From Spirodela intermedia (taxonomy: Eukaryota > Streptophyta > Magnoliopsida > Alismatales > Araceae), in contig LR746273.1 of assembly GCA_902729315.2 (NCBI GenBank), forward strand, positions 4,317,001 through 4,381,000: a stretch of 64,000 nucleotides of DNA, written 5' to 3'. Below are positions 43,801 through 63,427 of this stretch, one piece after another. Below the pieces are notes generated by a model. It made no database searches and had not been told where the DNA came from. It worked only from the letters and a program-made list of their open reading frames with translations. The position numbers were made by a program, and so were the translations under genes. Every line of letters starts with the position of its first letter. Positions within the stretch are counted from its first letter, which is position 1.

Positions 43801-46583
43801 CAAAAGTAATAGTCGAATGGAGAAGTTAAGGCGGTAATTATGTCAGCTCAATTCAAATAGCATTATTCAAAATAATACATTTAAACTCCATAAAGGACTA
43901 TTACACATTCCTTTCCGAATTTCATCCGACTTCAATTGCACGGTTATTATCATAATTCATGTTACCTTATATTTTTTTACTTTTGGAAAATATTCAATTA
44001 TTTGCAAGAACCCAACCAAATCGAGTTGCAATCTGGTTTCTAAAACAATGGACAAAAATGTATAAGAATAAAACTAGGGTGAGAGATGAGAATCTTACTA
44101 AAGGATAAATAAAATTACATAAATACTCCCTACTGGACCAATGACTGACATCAACGTTACTCGTGACTTGCTGCCAACAACGCCTCTTTCTACCCTTTTC
44201 TTCCATTAGTTGCTGATTAAAACTTGCCACGCTAAAAATCATCGATTTGTCACATGTTTTAGATAAAAAAAATATTTATATATAGATGTAACTTTATCAA
44301 AGATTCCATCTACTGCTTTTGTTTCCCCCTTTCTGGTTGATTGGCCTCTTTTGGACTATCTATTATTCAGGTTCCACCCAAATAGGAAATAGAGCCAACT
44401 GGCAAAAAATGACGACTCAATTTTTGAAATGCTTCCCCCTAGGTATCCATGTAGCGCCTTACTGCACTTTCCTTTGAAGATCTCTTATACAACGTAAAAT
44501 CATGTCCTCGACAGTTGAACGCCTTGTTATTATCATTTTATACAAACTTCCATAGTTTTGCAGCCTTTTGGATAGTCCAACAAACTGCTAACGGAAAATA
44601 AGGTAACGTTCAAAATATTTATATTTGACAAAAAACTGACAACCGAAACCCCAAAAATGCGGGTTTAGCACATTCCATATGTATATGTATATATATATAT
44701 ATATATATATACATATATGAACATGAGAAAATAGCTGCCCTTGTTTGCTTATTTTCATTCAACCCAACTCTGTGTCGATGAAATCCCAAGCCATCAACAT
44801 CAAGAAATATGTGTCAGGATTCATCAAAGACAGCAGTCAAAAGCATCTAAGCCAAGAAACCACCTACGGGATTCCCTACTATTTCCTACAGTGAATGGAA
44901 TCTCTAGTCTGCATATCTCGAGGAGAGAAACTCGGAAAGATACCCTAACGAAGTAAATTAATGAAAACATCTAGTATTAAAGCTTAAACAGACGGTAACT
45001 AGAGTCTAATGCACCTGTGAAGCAAACATAAAGCATATGATGCCAGCTTTATCCAAGAAAAAAATTCAACAAACTACTAAAGCAATTAAAAGGGACGAGT
45101 GATTCTGCAGCCTATTTACCATTTTCATATCAAAACATTTCTTAAACCACACTAAAAATATACAGTAAACATACTAGCCAATTCATTTTACACCCTTGAC
45201 AGAAGAAGGAAAGGATCCATAAAAGCGGCATATGATCTGCATCCTATATGTACAAAATATGCGGCTTAACTAAAAGAAAAAAATCAAATAGAATAGAACT
45301 CCATGAATAAACTCAAAAAAATATATTATAAGACAATTCCCTCTTTATTGAAGAAATTCTCTTAATTATCTATTAAAATATACTATCAAAATAAATTTCG
45401 AAATAAGGTACTGAGAAATAAGAAAAAATAAATGAAAGACAGAATGATAAAAAAATATTTTTTAAAATGCCCAGAATATTTTTAAAATATTCAATGAAGA
45501 GAACGATAAGAGATATTTTAATAGAAGTTTTTAGTACGAGAAAAATAAATAAAATGAACCACTGATAAAAGGAATAAAAAAATATGAGGCAAGAAGGACG
45601 GCGAATATATTAAAAACACTCGTATGACAACAGAAATGAAGACATACACATAGAAAAGGGAAGGGACACAGTTCTCTCCCTTTCAGTAATTTTGCCATCC
45701 ATTGGTAGCAATAAATGGAACATAATGAGGACAATCTCACTTGTTTGAAACATTAACCCTAGAAACCATATTCAAAATAGACACGAGAGAATTTGAAAAT
45801 TAGACGAGATTACATGCAGAATTACATGCCTCGTTAGAGAGACACACGTCTCAAAGCAATTTTCTTTTCAGAGGGACTAGCAACTTCCAGCTATAAAATC
45901 AGGGGACACCTGGGCAAGGAATATTAACAGTTATATCTCCGTGGCCTTGGAAACCATCATGAACGCATAATTAACAGGAAAATGGGGAATAAGAACCAAG
46001 TATCAGACGTCAAGTAAACGCCAACCTACGCTAAATTCATTTGAATTGCCCTACTGACAACTGATTTCTTTTTAGTCCAAGTGAGATCGAGCCCCGCCGT
46101 ATAATTCAAAGTCAGGGTTCGGACAGCAAATGCTTTCTGAGACTATATGCCTGAAGAGATCAACTAGTAAGCTCTAACTACGGAAACGCGATGCGTTTCG
46201 AAACCCTAGAACGACGTCGAACAGCTCTGAGCTTCAATACACACGAGTAAGCTGACCACAAGACAACTCTACGGGAAGTGGCAGAGCGTCGAGCTTGGAG
46301 GATCTATCCGAATGACAAAATCCCAAGCTTACAAACCAGGCGTGAATGCAACACAGCCCCCGGACCTAATTGTCCGAAGTGCAAGGAAAGAAAGCAGGAA
46401 CAGGAAGAGAGGGACGAGCAGCGTAATTACCTTCTTCTTCCAGCCGGCCGGCGCGGGAAGCTCTACGGAGAGGACTTCCGCCTCAGTCGCCGCCTTGGGC
46501 TGCTTCCCAGACGACGCCGGAGACTCCTCCGCGCTCCCTTCCGGCGCGGCAGTCAACTCCACGTCCGCAGCGGGCTCCGACAT
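40899..46583 (-). CDS. Methyl-CpG-binding domain protein, MBD10/MBD11-like
   Basis: A nuclear chromatin protein of the plant MBD class that includes MBD10 and MBD11. Minus-strand exons 46583-46431, 41725-41575 and 41446-40899 (stop TGA) join in phase to 283 residues. The start is the ATG at 46,583, because the open frame upstream of it offers only a GTG. The MBD (about 37-105) reads [55 protein letters not shown] and [20 protein letters not shown]. The tail has a basic patch ([16 protein letters not shown]) and is otherwise acidic and Glu/Ala-rich, with a duplicated 12-residue unit. Proteins of this subclass generally lack strong specific binding to methylated CpG in vitro, so binding by this one is not assured. 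Intron 1 is 4.7 kb. A GA-rich leader lies upstream (46,780-46,876). Confidence 0.93.
41143..41214. repeat. Exact 36-bp tandem duplication in the MBD tail
   Basis: Two adjacent identical copies (41,143-41,178 and 41,179-41,214) beginning gtggcctttccttgctccgc. On the coding strand they give two copies of [12 protein letters not shown]. The length is a multiple of three, so the frame is kept. Confidence 0.9.
42000..46400 (-). other. Intron 1 of the MBD gene, no nested gene seen
   Basis: AT-rich intronic DNA. The many short frames have no recognisable similarity. A TA-rich palindromic microsatellite lies at 44,680-44,718. Confidence 0.6.
44680..44718. repeat. (TA)n microsatellite
   Basis: tatgtatatgtatatatata and onward to acatatatga, largely self-complementary. 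Confidence 0.8.
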
Positions 46584-46779
46584 CTGGCTCCTTCCTTTGC
46601 CTCCCCTCACTCTCTCCGCCTACCCCACGGCCTCTCTCACACACTGACACTCCCGTTCAGACAGAGACACAGCTAGAGAGAAGGGGGGGAACTGGAGATG
46701 CTCAGCGTGGTTTTCTGCCTTCGCGCTCAGGCCGAACGGGCGCGAATAGAGTTCCCGCTCGCTGACGCGAACGAAATAT

Positions 46780-46876
46780 GAGAGAGAGAGAAGAGAGAGA
46801 TAGAGAGAGAGAGAGAGATCGAGGGGAAGAGAGAGAGAGGGAAGAGATAGGGAAGAGAGAGAGAGAGGAGAGAGGG
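46780..46876. repeat. GA/CT-rich tract in the MBD gene leader
   Basis: About 100 bp of gaga units on the plus strand, that is CTCT on the coding strand, about 200-290 bp upstream of the MBD start codon. Frames reading RERER or SLSLS here are artefacts. Confidence 0.8.
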
Positions 46877-47189
46877 AATCTTGGGGGCATAAATCCCGGC
46901 GGGGGTAGAAGGGCCGTGATCGAGATCCTAACACCCGATCGGAACTCGTTGACCCTTTCTAAATTTGATAGATGGGGTGACTTCACTGATCAGTGAGATT
47001 ATACGGCTGTGGGCGGCGCCGCTGGGGGGGCTTGGCTCAAACTCAAAAGGTCAATTCCTCGCGATATGACTCAGAGCGGAGGAGAATATCACAAGATAAG
47101 CCCGAGATGAGAGACCAAGGCAGGAGATTAGCCCCACCGAATGAAAGCCCAGAGATGGAAGGTGATGGCATAAGGCCACCGTGGGGATG

Positions 47190-50100
47190 AGGGGAACGCG
47201 AGAAAGGGCAACACCTATGAAGAGAAACCTAATCGCCAAAAAGGATAAGAAATTAATATATTAATTGATGATTATTACGTTGAGAGGAAATGTGACAATC
47301 AAAGTCTAGGCAAAAAGAATTCAAAGACCCTCATGACCATGTCCATTCTCAGGTCCTTCATCTAATGAGACGTTGACTAACATGCACTTGAAGGAAATCA
47401 TGAAGTAAAAGCGGATAAAAATATGTTGACCTCACTTAGATCAATAACATTTTGACACTCAAAAAGAATTGAAAGGTGGTAATCACATTTATTTTTGTAT
47501 GTCCTTCAAATAAAATCAGTTGCTAAACTCAGGTGGCCAAATGGACGGGATCAGCTTTGAATGTTGTTGTACCTAATATAGTTTTCCAAAAATGGAGGGG
47601 GGGACTAGCAAAAATACCATAAAAGGCTTAACTACATAAAATGAGTGCTTAGAGATAATTTTCTAGTCGTAAGGAGTTATTTGGGACCCTTAAATCATAA
47701 CCATCATTAATGTATAGTCAAATAAAGGAGCCATCACCTTAAGGTGTTGACTCTCTTTGTATTTTTATAGTTGATTATGTTTTTACTTGGGGTAGGGTTA
47801 TGGGATATATTATATAATGATTATTTAGCTGGGAACCATATATAATGACTATTTAGGACCCAAAAATAATCATAAAATGGAAGCTACATAAACCACAAAT
47901 TTATAGGTTTTAATTTTGGAAAAAAATTATTGTCATCCATAAGCAAGTGGAGTTAAAATAATTTGTAAGAATGATTATATGTCTAATGTGATGACTCAAC
48001 TCTCCTTCCAAGTTCACTTAAAAACATAGTGAAATAAAAATTTAGAAAGATTAGTACAGCCTTCACCCTTTTTGTTTCTTCTTTGGCATGCTTAGCCTTA
48101 AGATGACAAGCTAACATCCAAGAATTTTGAGAGGAAGATCTAACCTTGAATTTATACGATGCATAATTAGGAATCCTTAAATTTGCAGCTGGGAATAAAA
48201 AAATAGAAGGGCGGTGAAGAAATGCCCATCTACAATGCATAGCTTCTTAAATGTGCAAAAATTACTTTTAAATGTATTAAAGAAATATATTTTACTAACA
48301 AGATTTCCAAAATAAAAGGTGGCTAAAATAGGAACTTGGCCTACAAAATAAAAAATTTCCAAGCACTTGGAACTTCTGAAATTTTCATGTTTCACTTATC
48401 AGACCTAATCGGTTTTACTTTTTATTCTAAAATATTTCACCACTTTGGGATGCACTTTTTTCGGCTTTTCATGTGCCATGTGATTATGCAATACATCACA
48501 AAATCTCACCAAACATTCATAGATGGTCATGTATAAGATTGAGATAGAAGAATAAAAGGAGCTTTTCCCCACATAATAGGAGCTATTGATCAATAATTTA
48601 TATACATATGTTAGTATTTCAGTAACATATTTTCTGTTTTATAAATTTCTATATATATAGCATTTTTTACGAATTTAATATCTATTTTAGACCTTGTTGA
48701 GGATCAAGGAAAGTTTTTTTGGAAAGAGGAATATACTTGGAGGGGACAAAATACTAAGGGTGGGCCAAGAGTAGAGATGGCATAAGTAAAGGCAAGGAGG
48801 CAGTCATTCAAGTAAAATGTAAGGATGTTGAGGAAATAAGAAGAGACCATTGAGTGAAAAGATTTGTACAACAAGTCATTAACTTTGAGGCATGTATCAA
48901 GAGTGGGGTTAAACAAAGAAGTGATTATGTTGACTAGAATCAACTTTTAGGATGTTAAGGTTTGTCGAACCTATAGCACCTCAAGGAAGAAATTTTATTT
49001 TTAAGCTTTCTATATCTTGTGTATTAGGTGTTTTTGAATATTTCATTTTATATTGATATATTTGACGAATTTATAATCAATATTAATTATTTATATAATA
49101 AAGAAAAGGATTTTGCCAGAATGAACCATTCTTCAAGCCATTATTGACCCATATGATGCATATCCACAAAAAATAAAGTGAAAATATGGATACGTAATCA
49201 TGGTGTACCCTCTCGCATACTAAGATGAATTGAAATAATTATTTGTTGAATTCTTTAGTGATGATTCTATTTACACAAGGTTTCGCTACAAAAAATTATG
49301 CTTACTTATTTTGGATCATACATGAATTATAGACAACTATGAGTTACAAGGCTTCTTTTAGTCATAACTAACCAAGTCACCTTAACATATCATCGTGTGT
49401 TATTCCATTGATGCCACATTCAAGTTTGGCTGGAGAAGCAAACATCAAGCATCATTTCATAGCTAGACTCATGTGAAATTATTGTGTACTTGTCCACTTT
49501 CTAGGTCATCTATCTTGTATTAACATACTGTTCTACTTGAGATGTCACCTTCCATGTTCTCCAGCAGATTGCAAGAAGTTGACTCTAAGAGATGGAGATC
49601 CAAGCCCCCTGATCGACCAAAACTATAACATTATTAAGGAGTCTCTTGTGTCTCTTTCTCTGATTTTAAATAATCTCCAACCAATTACATTCCTAGTTGC
49701 ATGAGGCCACCTTAAATGATATGAAAAAATTTCTTCTGCTTGTAATCAACTAGGGGAAACACCTCACATACACCTTTTACTTTCATTGAAGATATCTACC
49801 TCAATTAATCTATGGCTTGGACACAAATAACATAATGGCCTCAATGCCACAAAAAGTCAACCCATCACATGATAAAACCATTTATGTGATGGAACAATAG
49901 ACATGGATCATGATACAATTATTTAAGGTGGTCAACCCATTAGTTTCTAAAAATAATATTATATTTCTATATCTATTGTTATCTTTTAATAAATTATATA
50001 GATACATTTTTGTTAGATAGTAGAGTTATTCATGAAAACATCATCCCCCAAGTGTAATATGGCTCTCTACTAAAAACAAAGAACAAACAAAGCATCACAA

Positions 50101-52300
50101 AAGACCTCAGAAGGGAAACAAATGTAGTTACGAGATGAGATTGTGACTAGCAATGAAGGAACAGAACATTAACCAACCAACTTGTTGATAATTACAAAAG
50201 TCCTTCTGGAAAACGTTAGATCAAAGAATCTGAGAGCAAATTTGATTACAAGAAAACCTTTTTATTCAAGAAGTTCAAACCTTGAAATTCTTCATGCAAC
50301 ATGCAATCAATAATAGTATGTGTATGCTCTTCATCAACGGGAATAATAATCCACAGCATCAGTGAAACGTGATAGTTGGGTTCGTTTGTATGAAGACAAT
50401 GTGTCTCTAGAGATAAGTTTAACATAGTGGCCCAGTCACCTCAAAACTATTCAAAGACTATTTTTTGTGAAGTACATGTCTCAAAAGAAATCTAGGATAA
50501 ATCGTAGGAAATTAGAAAAATTAAACGGAAATCATATTTTTGCCCTTTTTTAATCAAGATTCATGCTTCCTCCTAACAAACAGGCCCTGAGGTTCCAAAA
50601 TAAGAGAAAGGGGTAAAGTATGAATAAAGACTATTCAAGTCAGGTTTATTCCATTTTGTTCAAGACACTTGTTTTTACTGGTGAATAAGGTGAGTTAAGT
50701 TTCTGCTGATTTTGTTCTGGGTTTTTCTCCTGATTTTAATGGTCACTGCCGTTGCAATGGCCCAGCAATCACTCCGGATGACAGCAAGAAGCACTAGCAG
50801 GTTCCCCGATCTTCTTCCAGGACAGACCAAGATGCCCTCCTGTTGATGGTAACCCAACTTCCTATCATCCGTCCGTTTAAGCGAAGCCCATGCGAAAGAT
50901 CCAATGAACAATGCACATGCAAACAAATGTGTGCATATATATTATACATTCATATATTTAGAAAATTATAATTAATGGTATGATTAATTAATGAAGGATA
51001 GAGCAAGCGTAAGCCATGGGCTGAGAGGCGGAGTCAACATGGTCCCAGCCCAATAGGACTCTCACCACCGCCTTCCTTGTGGGCCTGAGGCCATGGATGA
51101 GCGGACGCCTCTCCCTCTTAGTAACTCCACGAGACTCGTCCGCTGTCAAATGGGCCTATGATGTCTCCTGTCACCACCTAACGCTGGTCTCACTGTGGGG
51201 AGACGGGCCCTCCAACTAGTCTTATCTTTTTGCGTGGAAAAGGACAACACCTCCTTCTCCGACCACCCATCTCTCTCTTCTCTCTCCCTCTCAGTGTGTA
51301 CATATATATATAAGTGTATTATATAATATCGTTCTCTATCTTTCCGAGAAGAACCATTTCCCCATAAAAGGTTCCCAGAAAAGATACATTTGGAGCTTTG
51401 TCTTCGCTCTCCCCTCAGGACTTATAAACCCGGCATATGATCCGCGGCCGTAAACCTAATACCATATGTTATTGTAATCAGCGAAGAGCATAGAAAAAGC
51501 ATGCGTTGACCTCGTATCTGCACCCTTTTTTATCCCCGAGACTGCTCCGAGTGTCTCGGGCGAGGATGTTCCGAGGAGGTGCAACCGGCGGCGTTGCTAA
51601 TGAGACTCCTGTTCATCTGCATGGCCAATCTCCATAAATCGGTATACAGGAGGCAGTCTTATGCGTTTGTCTCTTCACTCGTCACCCCACCAAACATCTC
51701 ATCTCAGTCTATCATTCATGGATTCATCCATGTCTCATGCGTGCTCGGTCAATCGTTCATAAGGTCTCTGTTCATCACGAATCGTCGTTAATTTCAGCGT
51801 ACTTAACATATGGAAACATTGGTGGGTAAGGGGACGTAGAGGACCACAGAGAGAGAGAGATGAGGAGGGGGTTGAGTAAATGAGCCTGCAGATAAATAAT
51901 AGACTGCATTTGGGTGATTTACTCGTTTGAGTGATTAGTGGAGAGGGGGGGGGGAGGGAGGAGAGAGAGAGAGAGAGGAGTGACGACTTAACTTCACTGA
52001 CAAGGCCAAGTCCTTTTCTTTCACTGTTGTCAATAGGACAGGAACACTTCTTTTTCTGCGAAGATGCCGACGTCCCCCCACCCCGCGACCGGGCCTACTG
52101 ATACAACCACGCCAGCTGCATTTATGAAGTGCGCAATCCCAATACGAAGTCCCAATTCTCTCTCCTCCCCCCCCCCATGTGGTACATGTTCCATGGCCGA
52201 CGTAGTTCGACCTCATAGATGAACAAGAAACCTTCACTTCCCCTCCAAGGTAAAGAGAGAAGAGAAGACAAATGAAGAAAAGTCTTCACTGCGCATCTAA
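47190..52300. other. Intergenic interval, no gene seen
   Basis: No supported coding region on either strand. The part at 47.2-50.6 kb is AT-rich without recognisable transposon domains. The part at 50.9-52.3 kb is more mixed in composition, with short GA and C runs (51,855-51,985), and may belong to the distal YABBY promoter. Confidence 0.5.
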
Positions 52301-52327
52301 CAGAGAGAGAGATGGAGAGAGAGGGTC

Positions 52328-52371
52328 TGTGTGTGTGTGTGTGTGCGTGCGCGCGCGCGCGCGTGTATATG
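52328..52371. repeat. Alternating (GT)n-(GC)n tract, Z-DNA candidate
   Basis: An uninterrupted purine-pyrimidine alternation: tgtgtgtg repeats, then gcgcgcgc repeats, then gtgtatatgta. It lies about 0.95 kb upstream of the YABBY start codon. Confidence 0.85.
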
Positions 52372-53300
52372 TAATAAGTCGGCCTCGATATCTCCCCTTT
52401 TTCACCCGTCCCTTTTCCTTATAAGTGACCCAGGCCGTTGCATGTAATAAGTCAGCAAAATATGATCTTGTTCGCCAAATAACCGGCTTCATGGATTTCG
52501 TGGGTATTTGTGCGGCTACATTAGCCTGACCATGGGCAGCGCATGCTCTCCTGTAGGCCAAATAGTTTCACGAGAGGTCTTCTTCCAGCTAACCTGGCAT
52601 TATCTTCTCTAGGTTTATTATGCAGATAGAACTTTGACTTTCTATATAATATAGTTCTTGACCACATTATTCGAACATAGCTTTATTTATTATTGTTGCT
52701 ACTAGTTGCTTCATGGACGTGACTTGACGAATGATCAATTTGTCTATCCTTGGTTTATTTTGTGGACCGTACGGTCGGTAAGTTTTTGGCATCTCCGTTT
52801 TCGCATACGTCCCACCTCCGAGTCTCGCATGAGATAGAGCGGGAGAGATGGGAGAGGAGAGGGTAAGGGGAGGGAGTGAGAGTAGTTGTCTTCCACCCAC
52901 TCGTTCAGTCAATCGTAACCCTGGAAAGGAATTCTGTCGACCAGACGACGCCCCTCCCCTCGTCTCTCAGGAAAGAGAAGCAGCATAAAAGAAAGTGGGA
53001 AAAACCAAACGGTCGTCGCCGACCGATACCTCCCCCTTCCTCCCCTCTCTCCAACGCCGCTGTATTGCTCACGCCTTGCGGCCGCGCACCCGGGTCTCGC
53101 CCCCACCACCGTCGCCGCCGCTGCCGAGGCTCATTCCCCACCTCTGCCTCCTCTTTCATCTACAACAGCACGCTATTTCTGTTAATATATATATGTATGC
53201 ATATTCCGCCGAGGGTCGGTAATCCTCTTCCTCCCCCTCAGCATATGCGCGTAGTCATCTCCCTTGGGAGAGGAGAGAAGAGGCTCCCCGCGATCGGAAA

Positions 53301-59836
<6,536 letters not shown>

Positions 59837-61821
59837 GGGCGGCGCGCCACTTGTCCTTGTGATCAGAGACAGACCAGTACTCCCTAGAAATACATTGGTG
59901 TATCTATATATATATAGATATATATATATAGATATATATATATTTAAGTTGAGGTATCCACCATCTCAGCAAGCCACATGTTTAACGGCTTCTTGATTCC
60001 TGTCAGGCCTCTGGAATGGTATGAACTTATGTTGTCTGGAGTATTCATGACCGTAGCCATTACATGAATATTTGTTCCTTTTTTTGGCTAATTATGGCAT
60101 AGCCCGAAGCAGTAACAGACAGAAATTTCTCTATATGCGGTCATCTTCTGGGCAATAAGTCAATCACGAAGCCCGCGTGGCGCCAAGGAGCGCTTCTATC
60201 ACTCCTGCGTCCTTGATGATAATCCCCGGGCTGATACGCAGGTGTCGTTCTAATTAGTCTGCCGATTGTGTCCAAGGTCGATCGTTGTGGGAAGGTGATT
60301 TATCTCTCCTTCTTAGTCGCCAGTGGCGGCGGTGGTTTAGTCTAGATCTGGTTATTTCATGTGGATGCATCAGTTCGACTTGCAGATTTACAGTCTGCGG
60401 CGGAGATGGAGCTCCCTCAGGCAGTGAAAGGGGATTTAACGCCAGATTGAAGATCAAATACTAACATTCAAGTGGAAAGAATACGAGGAATGCGAGTTTT
60501 GTGTCGTTCAGAGATTTGAAATCGACGGTGTGTTGGGAAAGAGGCACTAGCGGGTTTCGGAAGAGGACGGCGAGTAGGCGGGAAATTCAGGGTAGATAAA
60601 AGTACTGCTATCGCAAGAGAGAGAGAAAGAAAGAGAGAAATGGGCAGGCATGGGACGAAAGGACAGCCAATGTGAGAGAGAGAGAGAGAGGGAGAGGGAG
60701 AGAGGCACAGAGGTGCCGACTTGAATGGAGTTATCTTTTTGTCAGCGTCTACAGCAGACGCAGATGCAGCACGTCTGCAGGGACGACAGGTGCAGCACAA
60801 TGGTTGATACTTCCATGGTGCGCTAGGCTCCAACCCCACCCACCACAGTGCATACAATCCCTTCCCCCACCCTCCCGACTCAATGACGTTATCCTGGGAC
60901 GCAGAGAAATAGACAAGGCACCGGCAGTAGGGTTTGTCCTGGACCGGGAAGAATCACCGCAAGACTACGATTACTGTGGAGTAGGCGCACCTCTGTCTGC
61001 AATTTGAATTCTGGTTTCAATCCTTCCCCTCCTCTCGATGGGTATGTGTTCATAGATAGGCAGCACTACACAAACACACACACACACAGAGTCTGTGGAG
61101 AGGACGGACGATGCAGACGCATGGAAGCTCGATGAGAGAATCTGGGCACCCATGATAGCGACGGAGATGGAGTTAATTAACTGAAGGCAGCGGGTATCGG
61201 GCTGCAACTGCGACAGCTACTGGCCCTTCTTTCTCGCGGGGCGATTTCACCTCGTCCATCTACTGCTCTCTACGGCCGACCGCCTCCCATTTACCCCGCC
61301 ACCAAAGCCGCAACCTCTTCGCTTCCGCCTCACCTCTCTCTCTCTCTCACTCCTCTATCTACATCTTTCTCTGGTATCGTCTTCATGATGTCAGGGTAGA
61401 AGGACAGGGACTGTGCCGAGCGGTCCCCAGAGCCAACCATCCCCCATCACTACAGTCCATAGCTAGAAGACACGCTTCGGCCCTCCCCCCAGCCACTCAC
61501 GCTACTCCCAACACAGACGCCCACAGACAGTGGTCCAACCCCCTTCACCCCTCTCTATCGCGCGCAGAGAGAGAGAAAGAGAGATCCTGCCGCCCGGGTG
61601 GCTCCTCGCCACTGGTCACTGTGGCGGCGAGCTTGGGGACGTCACAGGAGGAGCAGAAACGCCATTAGGGCTCGCGGCATGTTCTCATTTCACATGCGGG
61701 AGGAGGCCCCTTCCTCCTCCGAGTCCTCATCTTCTCTCCCCTTCCGACGTCCGAGCTCTCTGGAGCATCCATGCGCCGCGGTTTATTCCAGAGGTATCTC
61801 GAAGTGTGGAGATGGCTCAGC

Positions 61822-61852
<31 letters not shown>

Positions 61853-63427
61853 ACTCACTTGTCTTCCCGCCCTGTGTAAGAATAGAACACCTCCCCATGG
61901 CAAACACCTAGGATACTTCTGCAGAAGGTTGACTCAACCTTTTGGTGAAGTTGAGTCCATTGAATAGCTCGATCACTCTCTCCGTGCTTGACTCTACAAG
62001 ATTTTTCATGCGAGATCTGATCTTTAGTGCTCCTATCATGATTGGCAAGCTGCAGATCGACTGATCTGCAGTGTTAACTCGTAGAAAATTATGTACGTTC
62101 GACCGACACTGATAAGCCCACCATTTCTTTAAATTCAATGAATACGTCGAAGTAAAGTGCGTGAGGGTTGTAAAAGATGGGGCGTGGAAATATCAAACCC
62201 TTTTGTTTTGACAGCTCCAGTGGGTCAACTCCCGCCGCCACGCAACGGTCTTACAAAAGACGTGTGCTTCTGGTCCGTCTGAGGAGATGTATTGAAATCG
62301 GAAACGTCCTGTCTTGTCCATCCTTTTCCCACACAGCCTCTCCAGAGCCACGCGCACCGCCCACTCTAGGCTCTGCGAAGGCATCTCTCTCTCTTTCTCT
62401 CCCTCTCCCTATCTTTCTATCTCTCACATCTGAAACGTCGACTGGTTACGAAAGAAGAAAGGAATGAAGTAGACGACGAAGGTAGGCTCCTCCGTGTGGC
62501 CAAGTCTCATAATGGGAAGAAGCCTGATGGTGCAGAGGCTCCTCAGATCTCCCCATCACCAACGGCACGCCGAGGTCATCTTCTCTACAGGGAAAGAGAT
62601 AGAGACGAGAGAGAGAGAGAGGCGGTGAGGGGCACGGCGTAATTTGCATGCACTAGACGCCTGGCGCGCAATCAGCAATACTGTATTCCCCCATGACCGC
62701 TGCGTCTTCCTTTTCCCGTAGACGAGCATCCCTCTGGAACCCGGGCGGGCAGCTACCGGGCTTAGAGCCCATTATTAATCAAGTGTTCCCGCAGTCGATC
62801 GTCTTCCTCCATCGACCTATTCCTCCGCTAGAATAGTCAGTACCTAAGCTCATCGTTAATGGGTAGGCCCAAGAATCACGGCACTTCGATTCATGATTTT
62901 CATCACCAATCTCCCAAGAATCAAGAGGCACATTGGTGAAGATCATGAATTCATGTGAAGCGAAACCCTGCATCAGCACAGAAGATCCAGAGGCCCGGGG
63001 GGAGGGGGAGAAGACGTCGGCCGGCCAAAGAAGGGAAACTATCATCCGTTCAGTGGATATTTATCTATTTGGGGAAATGTTCTTGAGGTCTGCCGGCTGG
63101 CCGAAAGAACACAGCACTCCTCCCATCCTGCCAAAAACTCGGGCTCTTCTCAGACGCTGCCACTGAGGAGAAAAAATGTCCACCCTCCTTTCATATATAG
63201 GCTACAACTAAAAGCCAAAATTGTAACAATACATATATTTATAGAAGAGGAAGAAGGGAGATAGAGAGAAAAACAGCCCCGATGAATGAGAATAGAAGAG
63301 GGAGGGAGACCCCCCTACCTTGTATTGAGAGATCCGTTGAAGAATAGCCAGCAGCAGCCAAACATCAATCAGAATGGAGAAAAGGCAGCTCACATCGTCC
63401 GTCCACTGGGAGGGGGGGAGGGCTCTT
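59837..63427. other. Interval between convergent YABBY and NUP1-like genes
   Basis: It should contain the YABBY 3' UTR, with an AT-rich tatata/gatata repeat at 59,904-59,944, and the NUP1-like 3' UTR at the right. GA and CT microsatellites lie at about 60,673-60,703, 61,566-61,585, 61,823-61,860 and 62,600-62,622. The region 60.4-62.7 kb has raised GC, and its frames have no recognisable similarity. No gene is supported. Confidence 0.5.

Noticed and set aside
45199-45218. Sequence resembling the start of miR156 (tgacagaag)
   Set aside because: It diverges from the mature miR156 after nine bases, and no hairpin partner was seen.
60468-62467. Several open frames in GC-richer DNA between the YABBY and NUP1-like genes
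   Set aside because: Low complexity, overlapping on both strands, no recognisable domain and no convincing exon pattern.
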